A DNA stretch of 64,000 nucleotides, from positions 23,391,817 through 23,455,816 of the forward strand of contig JBCNJP010000008.1 in the NCBI GenBank assembly GCA_039602395.1, read 5' to 3'. Positions 33,285 to 45,539 of this stretch are shown here, piece by piece (positions within the stretch are counted from its first letter, which is position 1; the number at the start of each line of letters is the position of its first letter). The stretch is from Deinandra increscens subsp. villosa (lineage: Eukaryota; Streptophyta; Magnoliopsida; Asterales; Asteraceae). A program made the position numbers and the translations under genes. A model generated the notes under the pieces. It was not told where the DNA came from. It did no database searches and worked only from the letters and a program-made list of their open reading frames with translations.

Positions 33285-34125
33285 TCAGCGAAACTGTGTT
33301 TCGCCCGATTAGTTTCGCCGCATCCGCTCTCAGCGAATTTATACTGTCGTTATCGGCGAAATTAATCTGGTTGATCACTGGGTCGAGCGAATCTGCTCTT
33401 TCGCTCAGGCGAAACTATTGTTTCGCCTAGCGAAACTACGGGTGAAACTGCCCAGTTACTTATACCCTTCATCGAGAACTCTCGGTCACTTTTCTGAAAA
33501 CCTAATCGAGAAAACCCTGCAAAATAACCACTCGCGAAACTCATTTTCGCCCAAACTGTTTTATTCCGTTTCATCTTTGTTCAGCCGATACCGGTTTAAA
33601 GGTGAATATGTCGGTCAATCTCTCGTGTTTATCGCGTCCAAAACCGCATCCGAAACAACAATTTTTTAGGGTTTTTAAGTGATTCGGCGCAAAGAGTTTT
33701 CTCGACCCCTGTAATCTGTGTTTGAAACTGTTTCGAACCCACATTCTGCTCGTTTGTACGATATATCAAGTCTACAGTTGGTTTGGTTTAAAAAGAAATG
33801 CTCAAATTCGTTTTTCGGAAATTTGAATTTGTACAGTCGCGTCCAGCGAAACTGTGAGTTCATTCGGCGAAACTGAACGAAAGTTCAACAGTCACGAGCG
33901 AAACTGTCAGCGATCATGCCCAAGTTTCGCCGACAGTGTCGCCGTGATTGACAGCGAAATTGCTGTTTCGCCTTTGGCGAAACTACAATATCGTAGCGAA
34001 ACTGCAGTGTCTCGGCGAAATTGACCTCGTCAGTGTCGCCGAGATCAGTGTCGCGAATCTATCTGTTTCGCCGTATGTGACACGATGATCTCTTAGCGAA
34101 ACTGTTATTTCGCAGCGAAACTATC
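33285..34125 (+). repeat. GCGAAACT / TTTCGC word array
   Basis: More than 20 copies of GCGAAA(C) or its complement TTTCGC in ~840 bases, in both orientations and often as close inverted pairs. It precedes the ORF at 34210; a second, shorter array of the same word is at 36905-37030. Confidence 0.85.
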
Positions 34126-34209
34126 ATTTTTTTAATTTTAAATTTAATTTCAAATTAATTTATTTAAGTTTGGTTTAACTCACAAATTCTCGGTTTTATA
34201 TGCAGAAAA

Positions 34210-36785
34210 ATGTCATCTTTAAAGCATGAGCCGCGAAGTAATGTAACCGCATATCTGGATGATAGATTAGAGAAGGCCGTCGGTTTTAGAGATTGCATTG
34301 CTTGGTTGAAAAAGTCGTGCATTTTTCATGCAATTTCTCACACGCCAATCATCGACGACAGACACATTAGAGAATTCTGGCTGACAGCCGAGTATGATGT
34401 TAGAGCTAAACCAGAGTGTATCCGTGCGAAGGTCATGAAGAAAGACATTATAATCACTATGAAAACAATCGCCGAAGCGCTCAAGCTCGAAGAAGATGTT
34501 GGTGAAGTAACTAAACTGAATGAACTGGATGTTCTAAGAGGTTTTGAACGTGACATGGGATATGAAGGAGGAGAGTTGTGGAAAAATAAAAAGGAGATTA
34601 AGAAGTCCTTTTTGTCGAAAGAATGGAGATACATCGCCCATGTCTTCATTTCTTGCCTTGATGACAGAAAAGGGGATCAGACGGTTTAAACTTGATTTGG
34701 GCTGAAGCTATGTTGTTGGTTTGTAGAGGCAAGAAGGCAAACATTCCTCAAAGGATTTTTGACGCTATGGTAGCAAATATTCAAGCTCTAAAGAAGTCTA
34801 GATGGCTGTTGTATCCGAGGTTCCTGGAAATGATTATAGAACACCTTGAGCCAGAATTGCCAAAGCTGGGGGTGGCTCTTATTGTTAACCCTATGCACCC
34901 AAGAATCCTCTCAGATTGTGCTGCAAAGAGACCAGATTTCTCTGGATACACTACATACTTGATGAAACATATGTATCCAGAGAAAAGGTATGAATACATT
35001 AAGAAGCTGATTGAAGATGAGAAAAAGAGGAGAAATGATGGTAAAGAGAGTGAAAATGTGAAAGGTAAAAGGAAGCAATACGTGAGAAGCTCGGGAAAGG
35101 AACCTGCTGATGAAATCGAAGATGAATTTGAGAATCTGGCACAACACAGAAAGAAATCTAAAGATAAGCAGAGTGCCCCAACAGAAGAAGAAGTGCAGGC
35201 TGTCAAGAAGAGAAGGGTTGATCCCAGGGCTGAACTGGATGAAGATGTCATCAGAGGTGTAAATACCTCCTTGGCAAATGAATTAGGTATGATAAAGACC
35301 AAACTGGTTAATTCTGAAATTAGAGAGAAGGAGAAAGATATACTGATCAAGAACATGAATGAGATTATCGCCAAACAATCTTCACTAATCAAGACCCTGC
35401 TAGTTGAGATGAATGAAATTAAGAGGCACTTGAATATGCCAAACCAAATGACTGAAGCCGAAATTGATTCAATGATTGACTTCACAAAGTCTACATCTGG
35501 AGAAGCGGGAGGTAGTGGTTCTGGTGAAGCTGGTGGAGTAGGAGGTAGTGGATCTGGTGGAGCCGGTGGAAGTGGATCAGGAGTGAATGTGGCTGATGGT
35601 AGTGGAGCCCCTAATGCTGAAGATTTGGATGCAATCAACGTAAGTGATGTAAATTTGTACAGTTTTGAAACCGAAAAACAGCCTGAGATTGTACAGGTAC
35701 AATTCCTCCATCTTATCGACGAAAGCGACGAAGAGGCAGAAATTGACGATCGTTCAGAGCCTGAATGCTACTCTTTGAAAGAAAATTCTCTTACATATCA
35801 AGCTAAGATAAGCTCTGTAAGCGAGGAAGTCATTGATCTAAAAAGAGAAGAATGGTTCACTAAGCCGGAGATTGAAGATCAGACCCCTCTATTTCAAAAT
35901 ATCTCACATTCACGGAGGAAGGATTCTGATAGGCACATCATTAGCTGGAAGTTCAATACTGATGTTCATGCCTTTATGATTAAGAGAAGAGGGGGTAGCA
36001 TCTCCTATATTCGCAAACGTGATAGCTTCAAGACCTTGCCCAGATGGGATCTGAGAAGGTTGGCAGAGCTCCCCCTCATCGACGAAGACAAAAGCATAAG
36101 GGCTGAAAATTTGAGAATGATGCTTCAGCAGGCTGCAAAAGACGATTTTGTGTCTTTTGGTTTTATGAAAGGGGAAAGGAAGAAATCCAGAATAGAAATT
36201 GATGAAGCAACCGGAAAGCCCAAGGTCTTCCTAAAATTCAAACCAGCCAAGACTATGATCAGGGTCAGAATTCCAGACCAACAACCTTCAAGGCTGCAGT
36301 TGTTTAAGAAATGGTTTTACGACAATATAACCGGTGAGGCTGTCATCCGAATTGGAGAAGATGCTGAGATTAGACTGTTTGACCCTATGGAAGTCCTTTC
36401 TTTTAGCAATGATGATTTAAAGACCTTGTGCGAGAATCCTATCAGATATGGAGCTGGAGATGACACTGCAGAAGAGGCAAACTTGTTTGTGAGAGTTGCC
36501 AACAAAGCCCGGGGAATTATTAAAGAAATCAAGGATTTAGCACAGAAAGTAAGGGCTGATGAAGAAAGAATGGAGGAGGACAGAGACTTGGCAAATCAGA
36601 TGACCAAAACATGGAGCGGTCTTGGAGAATCTACTGATCAAGTTGAAAAACCTGCTGAATCCCCAGTTGCTAATGAGCCAATGGTTGTGGGGGAATCAGA
36701 GGCTGAAATCCCCGTTGCTGAAGAGTCTACTGTTTTGGGGGAACCGGAGTCTACAGATTTGAATGAAGCCGGAGCTGATGAGTAA
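34210..36785 (+). pseudogene. extra ORF downstream of copia pol, one frameshift
   Basis: Two ORFs, 34210-34689 and 34692-36785, in different frames; the break is at an AAAAGGGG run (~34668-34677), so a one-base indel. The first part holds a globular domain (FHAISHTPIIDDRHIREFW, WRYIAHVFISCL) and the second begins LIWAEAMLLVCRGKK and LLYPRFLEMIIEHLEP. This resembles the extra domain after pol in Asteraceae copia elements (memory). Then come a basic region, a coiled coil (~35230-35440), a Gly/Ser-rich linker (GSGSGEAGG repeats, 35500-35600), and an acidic tail. It sits where Sireviruses have an 'env-like' gene, but no signal peptide or membrane segment is visible, so an envelope role is not supported. 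Confidence 0.75.
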
Positions 36786-37380
36786 AGATTATGAGGCTGA
36801 ATCCCTCCCTAGGGGGAATATTGAAGATCAATGTAGGGAGGAATTCATTGTTTTGTTTAGTTAACTTGTCTAGATTAGTTTCTCTGTAATTTTGGTCTTT
36901 TTGGTTGTCAGCGACACTACTGAGCGAAACTGTTGTTTCGCTCGGTATCTAGATTAGACTGTCTCAGTGACAGTTTCGCCTGGCCAGTGAAACTACCAGC
37001 GAAACTGTCTACTGATGTGTATAAATTGTCGCCTTTGTGCACCATCTTGCAACTTTTGCAACTTTGAGAACCCTAATACAGAAATCTTGATTATTGGTAA
37101 GTTTGGTGACGGCTAGGAGCATTTCATATTTTCTTTGTAGCTTGTTTTCATCTCTTATCATTCCTTTGGTTCAAGTTGTGATTGTTCAATACTAGAAACC
37201 CATTTTAGCTATTGGAAATCATCTATTGTTGTTATTTCTTTGGTTTTCTTCTCAAAACATCATCATTAGCACTGATTAAGATCAGTGAGGACCAACATTC
37301 ACTAAGAGCTTACCGCACATTTTATTTGAAGATTTTCGTTCCAATCTAAGCATTCGTCAACCTCTTCCTTAGACTGAGGG
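36786..37380 (+). repeat. probable 3' LTR region of element B
   Basis: Polypurine-like CCTAGGGGGAATATTG (~36809) and GTAGGGAGGAATTCATTG (~36833), then a region with GCGAAACT/TTTCGC words (36905-37030), a TATA-like GTGTATAAATTG (~37017) and a transcribed-looking leader. LTR start probably ~36848; the 5' LTR is not in the window, so ends are estimates. Confidence 0.55.
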
Positions 37381-37502
37381 GGTATATTAGACTAGGTTAT
37401 TATACTATAGTAAATACCCATAGTATAAGGGTCATATATGCAAATATTGTATCTATATACTCGTTATGAATCAATGAGAAAGAGAAGCAATTACATTCTA
37501 AC
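37381..37502 (+). repeat. short copia-type LTR-like sequence
   Basis: AGACTGAGGGGG precedes TATTAGACTAGG, and the stretch ends CATTCTAACA at ~37502. These ends resemble the TGTTAGA...TCTAACA termini of copia LTRs, with a polypurine-like tract in front. No partner copy seen. Confidence 0.3.
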
Positions 37503-38290
37503 AATTTCTCTACATTATCTCTCTAAAATTCTCTCCAAATTTAAAGAAATCCTTTATGCATGTCAAGGTTTGGTTGTACAAGTTGTTGGATGTTGTAGAT
37601 GTTAGGATTCGTATACAGGTTTAAAAATTTAATTAGAAAACGGTTTAGCAAAAGCGTGTGCGCAAACCAATATGGATATAACTTTGGATCGCCCATTAGG
37701 AGTCCAATTGCAAACTATTAACAAAAGCAAACTATGTAAAATATCTATAGGATTTTTAGGGTTGTACATCTCGTGTAGAACGGCTAACCGAAGGTGGAAC
37801 ACGGTGAGATGATAGTCTAGACGCTAGATCTAAGCAAACACGAACTAAACTCCAAAAACAAAACTCCTTTCGTTTTCCTTAAACCGCATGTAACCAAAAT
37901 AGATGATCAAATATCTAAACCACAACCGAGATCCAAGAACCCAATTAAAGTTGACTATTGAAAGTAAAACCGGATGAAATCAGTTAACTGATCAAATCGG
38001 ATATTAACCAGTTCAAGCCAAAAAAAAAAAGGAACAAGCAGCTCGCAATGAACCATTGTGGTGCAAGTGTAAATTAAGCGATGGCGAAAGCAGCTGAGCA
38101 CGATGGTGATCAATGACATGCGTCGATTGGCAGTAGGTGGTGATTGGGAGCAAGCGGTCAATAAGCAACAACGTCGGCTGTTTTGACCGTTTTGATGGTT
38201 TTAATGGTTTTGATAGATATTTGCCTTTAAATGCGAAATCTCATAAAACTACAACGTTTTGATTTATTCTTATCAAAACTACATAGTTTT
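37503..38290. other. no recognisable feature
   Basis: AT-rich sequence without long frames, repeats or family matches that I can see. Confidence 0.5.
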
Positions 38291-39306
38291 AATCAAGGAT
38301 GTAGAATGATGCAGAATTGCTCGGCGGTAGCTTGGTGGTCGACTGGGGTTAAGGGATTAACTAGACTAATTGGGGATTAATCGGAGAGCCTAAATTATTA
38401 TAAAAATTATATATAAACATGTATATATTACCAATATTCCAATATAATAAGTAAATAACCATACAAAAGTCATAATCTAGTACCTAAATAAACATGGGAA
38501 ATTGGATTTAAATAATCCTAAGTTTTATGTATTGGACGGGATTAATCCAACCTTTTAAAATGTTTCTCACCGAGCTCAAGATTCAAACTATTTTTTCTCA
38601 TTGATCCCAAACTAACGGAACCCTAATAGTGTTAGTTTTTTGCTGACGTGGCATGCCCTGGTGGCATTTTAATTTTTTTTCTATTGTAAAAATAAAAAAA
38701 AAGATGATGGGCTTCAATGTAATTCTTAAAAAAAAACCTAAGCCCCTTTCTGTCCTAAACCAAAGATGATGGGCCTCAATGTAATTTTAAAGAAAACCTT
38801 AGGTCCCTTATTGCCCTAAACCTCCGTTCCTGTTCCATCCAGCGACTATGGAATCGCCCCAACGCCGCCCCCATTCTCAAAATAACGTTCCATTCGGCAC
38901 TAGGGTTTGGAACTAGGGTACTGTCATCAACCGGAATTTTGCCGCCAAGTTTCTTCTCCGATAGCGAAAACCACCACCACCACCGTGTTTATTAGCCGCC
39001 TGTTGTGGGTCACAGAGTTAGCTCAAGAATCACGGATCTAGTCTTAAAAAGAGAATAGGAAGAGGACAAGTCGTCGGGTGTTCCAACCTCCATTCATCAT
39101 CCACGGCTAAAATCTCCAACCTCCATTCGAACTCGTTGCCTATCATGACGGAGAAGAAATTGGTGCACCCTTCTTAATTATCAGAGACTGAAATTGGTGA
39201 GAGGAGGACGCGGTGGTGAACAGTTGGTGGTGGTGGTAAATAGATGTTGCCGGAGCTCAAGGATTTGCTTGTCGGAGTTCCTTTCCTGTCTGCTCACTCG
39301 ATAAGA

Positions 39307-39328
39307 GGGGGGGGGGGGGGGGGGGGGT
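39307..39328 (+). repeat. poly-G tract
   Basis: About 20 consecutive Gs between GAG and TAGTTTGG. Confidence 0.9.
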
Positions 39329-39387
39329 AGTTTGGACGATGATGATGAGGGGGTATGGTCTAACCGGCGGTTAATGGCTTGGGTGGA

Positions 39388-39893
39388 AATTGATCTCACG
39401 GTAGTGATGATGGTGATGGAGGTCACATGTGGTGGTGGGCGCTGCTTGTGCCGGAGAAGAAGGGTTAAAGGTTAAAAAAGATGGAGGTCACAGGTGTTAG
39501 TGGGCGGTGCTTGTGCGGAGAAGAACGGTTGAAGTTATAAAAATATCATAAATGGCCCCCTTCTCTTTTCTTTTTTACAAATACCCCCTCATATTGCCAC
39601 CTCTTTTGCTACATCAGATTAAAATGCCACTTAGAGTTACATGGAAATCGATCTCACAGTGGTGATGATGGTGATGGAGGTCGCAGGTGGTGGTGGGCGC
39701 TGCTTGTGCCGGAGAAGAAGGGTTGAAGGTTAAAAAAGATGGAGGTCATAGGTGTTGGTGGGTGGTGCTTGTGCGGAGAAGAACGTTTGAAGTTAAAAAA
39801 AAAAATCATAAATGGCCCCTTCTCTTTTCATTTTTACAAATACCACCTCATATTGCCACCTCATTTGCCACATCAGATTAAATTGTCACCTGG
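39388..39893 (+). repeat. tandem duplication, ~250-bp unit
   Basis: 39388-39636 and 39647-39893 are about 92% identical: both carry GGTGGTGGGCGCTGCTTGTG, CGGAGAAGAA, ATAAATGGCCCC and end GCCACATCAGATTAAA-like. No coding capacity recognised. Confidence 0.85.
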
Positions 39894-40507
39894 GCATGCC
39901 ACATCATCAAAAAACTAACACAGTTAGGGTTACGTTAGTTTGGGATCACTGAGAGAAAATAGTTTGAAACTTGGGCTCGGTGATAAACATTTCAAAAGGT
40001 GGGATTAATCTCGTCCAATACATGAAACTTGGGATTAATAAAATCCAATTTCCCTTTTAAGTCATAAACTATCATAGTACAAGTCTAATACGTTTAATAA
40101 TATCAAAAATCAAACACACATTATTAAATTGATAGATATAAAATATTATTAATTTATAAAGTGATATTGTATGGTATTGTTCACTATACGGGTTTTTTTA
40201 GTATATAAAATATAAACTAAAAGTAACACGGATCTTGGATCATGGATCGTGTATTTTTAAGTTTTAATAGGGGATTAATCGGTGTTGACCGCGTTGACCG
40301 CCAAGAACCCTCCAACCCTTAATCTTAATCGCTTGGAGACCGCCAAGCTTTAATCGCCGATTAATCGGGATTTCTGTAACACTGGTTTTAATTAAACAAA
40401 TACAAGCTATTTTTTCCTAATTTATCACTACATGTAATCAAATTTTTTTTTCAAGAAGCTTATGACATCATGTCTTCGTAAAATTGAGTAACGGTGCAAA
40501 TGATTAA

Positions 40508-40889
40508 GGTTGTGTTTGACACACTAGCTTAAAAGCTACCTGCTAGCTGATAAGCTATTTAATAAACTATAAGCTAGCTGATAAAAATAACGTTTGGTAA
40601 AAACTAGCTGATAAAGCAGATGAAAAATATAAAATGACATAAAATTACATTTCATTAATGTAAATAAATGTATTTATTTATAAGTTAGGGAAGGGTAAAA
40701 CTGGAAATATTATAAAAGCGAGTTGAAACGCTACTCCAACTAGCTTTATAAAAGCTAGTTTATAAGCTAGTTTTTTTACGTTGCCAAACAAAGTTATTTT
40801 TTTTTAAAAAAAGCTAGCTTTAAAAAAAACCCGTTTGGTACGTCAAAAAGCTAGCTGATAAGCTAGCTTATGGCGCGCCAAACACAGCC
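40508..40889 (-). mobile_element. Tourist-like MITE (PIF/Harbinger type)
   Basis: 382 bp, inverted ends GGTTGTGTTTG / CAAACACAGCC, flanked by TAA on both sides (40505-40507, 40890-40892). The inside is full of GCTAGCT palindromes. It is the inverted homologue of the MITE at 46984-47369. Confidence 0.85.
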
Positions 40890-40892
40890 TAA

Positions 40893-42426
40893 AAATTTTA
40901 ATCTTAATCGAAAGCTATAAAAAAAGGTCCTTACCCGAAATGCAATTTTGTCCCCAACTTCCATAAATTATAACACTTCATGAGTTTACAAATTGTTTGA
41001 AAAAAAATCCCTAAAACTAACGAACAATTAAGGTTTTTTTTGTTAATATGTGTAAAATGTCCAAAATACCTACCTCATGGATGTTTTTTGCACTTACCTC
41101 TTGTAATTGACTCAAGAAGTTAAATATAAAAGAAACGTGCTTGGGGTTTACCCAAATCACGGTTCCGTCCCCACTCCGGTTATCTTCTCCAACCAAGTTT
41201 TCCGATCACAGGTCACCATCTGTCCATCTCTAACCATCTTTATCTTAGACACGTCCATGAATAAATATCTCTCTCTCTCTCTATTTTGCTTGGGTTAACT
41301 ATCTCACAATTTCAGTCAAATTTTGTAAAATTGTAACAGATTCAAGAAATTTACAGTTTTCAATTAGTGTATCAAGAAATTTCAATACAGAACAACTATC
41401 TACGTCTATTATTCAACACGTGTAATACATAGGTTCCCAACCTAGTTATCTATATAATCAAATAATATTTCATCTTTTAATCATTATCTAAATAATAATT
41501 ATATTTAACTAATCTAAATTAATCAACAAACAATTTTTTTTTAATTTACTAAACCAATTAATTTGTAATCTTAATTACAACTTTTCACGTATTCATGTTT
41601 AGGATATTTAACAATTAAAATTCTTAAGTTGATCATTGTTTATGTTGTAACTCTTTGGATCATATACTTAGGTATAGTTGTTAACACACCCCGGTTTCCG
41701 ATCTTAATGTGATGTCATATTATTTAATTTGTTACAACCAATTGTATAGTGTGGAAGACTTAATGGACAACTTACATCATAAAAAAACACAATAATTTAA
41801 ACCAAAATGATATCTTACACAACTAGTTATAGTAATGCATAACAAGTCTCTCATTCAATCTACAAGTAAGATAAAAGTATCTTAAGGGAAAACATTATCA
41901 CAAGTTACACGTACACTTATTGGGATAATAAAAAATTGTAAACGAGTCTTCTACCACGGGGACTAACACAACCAGCTCTTTCCTCTTTCACTTTCCTGAA
42001 GTACGTGCCATAAAACACGTCGGTAATAATGCTGAGAACCGTACAGGACCAAACAATCATATCATAATATTACTAGAACAAGTATGCATGATAAATTACA
42101 TAATGTTATGTTAAAGTTTAACCCGCCACATAGGCGTCACGTCATCTTTAACACCACATTTGAAAGTTTAACATGGGTGGGGATACTCCATGTAGTGTTA
42201 AACTTTATTTATTTATTTATTTATTCTTTTTAATTTTGAATTATTTTATACAAATTGGTTTTTTTTCGTTTTTCTATGGCCTTCGAATAATTAGAATAAA
42301 TTAAAAAAAATACTTAAATAATTTAAATAAAAAAAAACACTACAAATAGATTTCTTAAAAAACATAAAAACTACAAATATTCCAAAAAAAAAAACAACTA
42401 CAAATACTTCATTTAAATAAAAAAAA
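40893..42426. other. intergenic, one possible old Helitron or LTR end
   Basis: No coding frame. ACACGTGTAATACATAGGTT at ~41415-41434 is the inverted counterpart of the 5' end of the element at 49040. A CT microsatellite is at 41268-41281, and TTAACACACCCCGG at 41690 resembles a Ty3 LTR start but has no partner. Confidence 0.4.
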
Positions 42427-43684
42427 CTACTCGTCACGTAACTCCGTCATGATTTTTAATTTTTCTTTCTCAATCATTTCTCTTTGCTCCGGACTCAAGT
42501 TCGTTGTATCCATGCCAAGAAGACGGAATTGTTGAAGACGTATTTTTTTCTCACGAATTTGGGTTCTTTTTTCATGCTCCGCGTTAAACCTCGACATTTG
42601 TGCTTTCATTTTCTCGTCCATTTCGAACTCCTTTTCTAGACGAATTGACTTCTTCTTCCCCACAGGCCTTCGCAAAACCTCTTGTTGTTGAGGTTGCGTT
42701 TCATCTTCGTCCTCGAACACAGAATCCTCGTTTAAGTTTATGTTGCACTGTCCCGTTGAGTTAGATCCCATGGGACTATCGCGATCGGTCGAGGAACGCT
42801 TCTTGCTAGTGTTGGTGACCTCCACAATCTCATCGAATTTTGGAGACGATTTAAAGATTTGTTAATGTTGAAGAAGAGGTGCCGAGTTGTTGTTGTCGTC
42901 TTTGTATCGATTAACGGCGATGTGGATCAAATCGTCGTCGCTCGCACCGCTTGGACGGGTTCGTTCCACGCACATAAAAATCCCATGGAACTTGGCAACT
43001 TTTCTCTTGATGGTGGTCCACTTGCCGCTAAGTTTTTCGTTGTTGCGAAATGTCGGGATCTCATTGGGTCTCGCGTCCGCCTTCTTGCTAGCGTGGAATT
43101 TCAAGCTAACTCGATCCCAAAACGCATCTTTTGTTTGCGAGTTACCTATTTAGAAAATATAAATATAAAAACGTTAGTAGGTGATTTCTAAATTATAAAA
43201 AAAAAGTCTAGATTTAAATTATGTTTAAAAAATACCATGTTTCGTGTCCTCCGATGTATCGATATACGCCCGAACAAGATATAACTCATCTTCGGTATTC
43301 CATGGCACTCGTCCTTCTTTTTCTTGGAATCCTTCGATTGGGTTTTTTTCTTTACCTCGGCCTCTCCGAACCCGCTCCGGCACTTGTGTCTCGGGGATAA
43401 CCTCCACGTCGCCATCTTCTGGATCGAGATTTGGTGTTTGAGGTTGTGATTGAGTAGGTGGTGGTGTCGGTGAGAAAGCGGGATGGGGTTGGAATTGCCC
43501 CCATTGAGCGTAATTTGAGAATGAGGGGTTGGGGTTGTAGAGGTTTGAAGGTGTTTGACCCGTATACAACGGGTTTGGTTGCCCCCCCCCCCCCCTCCCA
43601 CATCGGTAAATGCCATGGATTAACATTTGGATTGAAGAGTTGGGTGTTGCTTGAAGAATCTTGATTTGGTTGGTTGGGATTCAT
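42427..43684 (-). pseudogene. Harbinger-type ORF1 / NAM-associated-domain protein, broken
   Basis: Minus-strand two-exon gene. Exon 1 starts at 43684 (MNPNQPNQDSSSNTQLFNPN), is Pro/Gln-rich and contains a SANT/Myb-like start (WNTEDELYLVRAYIDTS). Intron 43223 to ~43148 (GTATTT...AAATAG). Exon 2 continues FWDRVSLKFHASKKADARP, SGKWTTIKRKVAKFHGI, then a charged C-terminus (KFDEIVEVT, INLNEDS, coiled-coil EMDEKMKAQM) ending at 42427. Known relatives are DNA-binding partners of PIF/Harbinger transposases, often mis-named 'glutathione S-transferase T3-like'. Defects: a frameshift in the poly-C run at 43579-43592 and a stop codon (TAA) near 42861. No transposase ORF nearby. Confidence 0.7.
43579..43592 (+). 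repeat. poly-C tract inside exon 1
   Basis: About 13-14 Cs (poly-Gly codons on the minus strand) that shift the frame of the pseudogene at 42427-43684. Confidence 0.85.
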
Positions 43685-43689
43685 GGTGT

Positions 43690-45530
43690 TTTTTTTTATA
43701 AAAGATTAGAGAAAGAGAAGAGTAGAAAATGATAGAGAAATGTGTAAAAAATATGAGTAAATGAGGGTTTTTATAGTGGAGTTGGTAAAATAGGTAAATA
43801 ATTTTTTTTTTTAATTAAAGCAAGTCCCAACGGTAAAAAAATTGAACGTTGGCAACGTTCAAATTGGATTCAACGGGCGCCATAACATTGGCGCAGCCAC
43901 TTGGCGCCGGGCTTCAACGCGAGGGGGGGGGGGGGCGGTGTTTGGCGCGGATTGGCGTCGTTAAAGGCATGTATGACGCCGTTTGGTGCATGTATACCAA
44001 GTGCCCTAACACAATCAAAGCTTCTACGACACGCCAGATCCCCACGGGTGTTATGCACGCGTCTATGTTCACCAGGTAGGCGTCTTGAGTACCAAATCTA
44101 TATGTTGCTTAGAGCTAACACCAGTGACCCACGAGGATTAAAGGTTGATAGCCGACTCGAATGATAACCACTAATTAAGGACCGGTCTTAGTGCAACTAT
44201 ACCAAGCGTTTGTCTTTTCTTATCTAACTTAATAGTTGGTCCGGACAAAACTGCCTACGAGTAATTATCATATGGCATACAATGTTAATAATATAATAAA
44301 CATAATTATTCTTTAAAATTCTTTAACTGACACACATAATATTTCAACCCAAAATGTTTAATAAAAATTGGGGGTTTAGGTTGAGTGTGTAGGGATTTGG
44401 GTCAGAAATAATTAAAATATTATTAAAATATGTACAAAATAATAATAATGGACACACTCGTTATCATTCATGAGAAAATGTAGTACAATACCTTTACAAT
44501 TAACTAGATAAAGAACATAAAAACGTTACATAAACATTAGATAGTGTAACCAAAACGTCTTTCTTTGGTTGAATCTTGAACTTCGATCTTGGGTCGTCAA
44601 TCTTGTCTAATCTTCTAGTTTCTTGAATCTATAAGCGCACAACTATGCTCCAACATAAGTAGCAAACTAATCGGTTAGCGGTGGTTGAGGATTGGGTTAG
44701 ACCCGGTCCCTTAAAACAGTTTGCGGGTCTCCACACGAGCATCCGTCTATCTCCCAGGGTACAACAACCGAAACAATTTTTATACTGCCGGAGATGTCTC
44801 ACACCCGAGGTTCCACCGAAGAAAGAGTGTATTATCACTTGTGGAAAAGATTAATCATGATTATTAGAGAATATACTAAGTCTCTTTAAAGAAATACATG
44901 AAAAGATGAACTTTAGAGAGTTTACCAAGTCTCTCTAAAGAAAAGAATGAGAAGAGAGTTTAGAAAGTATATTTAGTCTTTCTAAAAGAATAGAGTGGTT
45001 TGGTGTATTTTCCAACCAAGAATTACCTTGGTATTTATAGGTAAGAATAAGTTGTAACAACTCATTCATTATAAACCATGATCATAAACCAAAGGTGTAA
45101 TACCATTCAACATCATAAATTTGAGTTGAACATATTCAACAAAATTATGATATGGAGTAAATACCAAAGACCAACACTTATTCAACTCATAAAACCCATT
45201 CTCCATTCATTTATCATTTTATTAAATAATATATATATTTCAAGTAATAAATATATATTTTAATAAATTTCCAAGAGCGTGCTCACATGCAAGCAACATC
45301 ATGTCTTCATGAAGTGGTAGGAATCCCAAGTACGTGGTGTAACTTACGGGTGGGAATCTATCAATAAAATACACACTTGTTTTAACCATTCGTGTTTTTT
45401 CTTGTCATAACTAAAAATAGCCATTATACCCTTTCATGTATCTTAATTGTACATCTTTCTAGTAAAAAATTTCTTATATTTAATATTTGAGATTTGAGAT
45501 ACTTTTTATTAAATGGGTAGATAACTATTT
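43690..45530. other. intergenic, poly-G tract at 43922
   Basis: Contains a GC-rich patch with GGCGC words (43870-43970) and a 14-base G run (43922-43935). The patch could be the end of the Harbinger-type element. From 44100 to 45530 I see no frame, repeat family or RNA gene. Confidence 0.4.
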
Positions 45531-45539
45531 TGTCACTAA

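Larger units (their letters stand above)
38496..40054. mobile_element. long terminal inverted repeat DNA element (Mutator-like?)
   Basis: 1559 bp with ~160-bp inverted ends, both opening GGGAAATTGGATTT and running to GTGGCATGCC with ~88% identity by eye. Long TIRs starting GGG and no transposase suggest a non-autonomous MULE. No clean 9-bp duplication is visible. Inside are a 62-bp tandem duplication (38701-38821), a ~250-bp tandem duplication (39388-39893) and a poly-G run. Confidence 0.65.
38296..40388. mobile_element. outer degenerate inverted-repeat element
   Basis: Left part (GCAGAATTGCTCGGCGGTAG, CTTGGTGGTC, GGGGATTAATCGG) is repeated, inverted and diverged, at 40260-40388 (GACCGCCAAG, GCCGATTAATCGGG, TTTCTGTAACACTGG). 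It encloses the element at 38496-40054. Class not determined. Confidence 0.35.

Noticed and set aside
34781..35638. 285-codon minus-strand ORF rich in Ser, Pro and Leu
   Set aside because: Shadow of the Glu/Lys-rich ORF on the plus strand; no domain and wrong strand for the element.
38496..40054. 9-bp target duplication for the long-TIR element
   Set aside because: Flanks AATAAACAT and TTTTAAGTC do not match; similar AAGTCATA...TAGTAC words on both sides are too far from the ends.
42859..43191. 110-codon plus-strand ORF
   Set aside because: Shadow of exon 2 of the Harbinger-type pseudogene on the minus strand.
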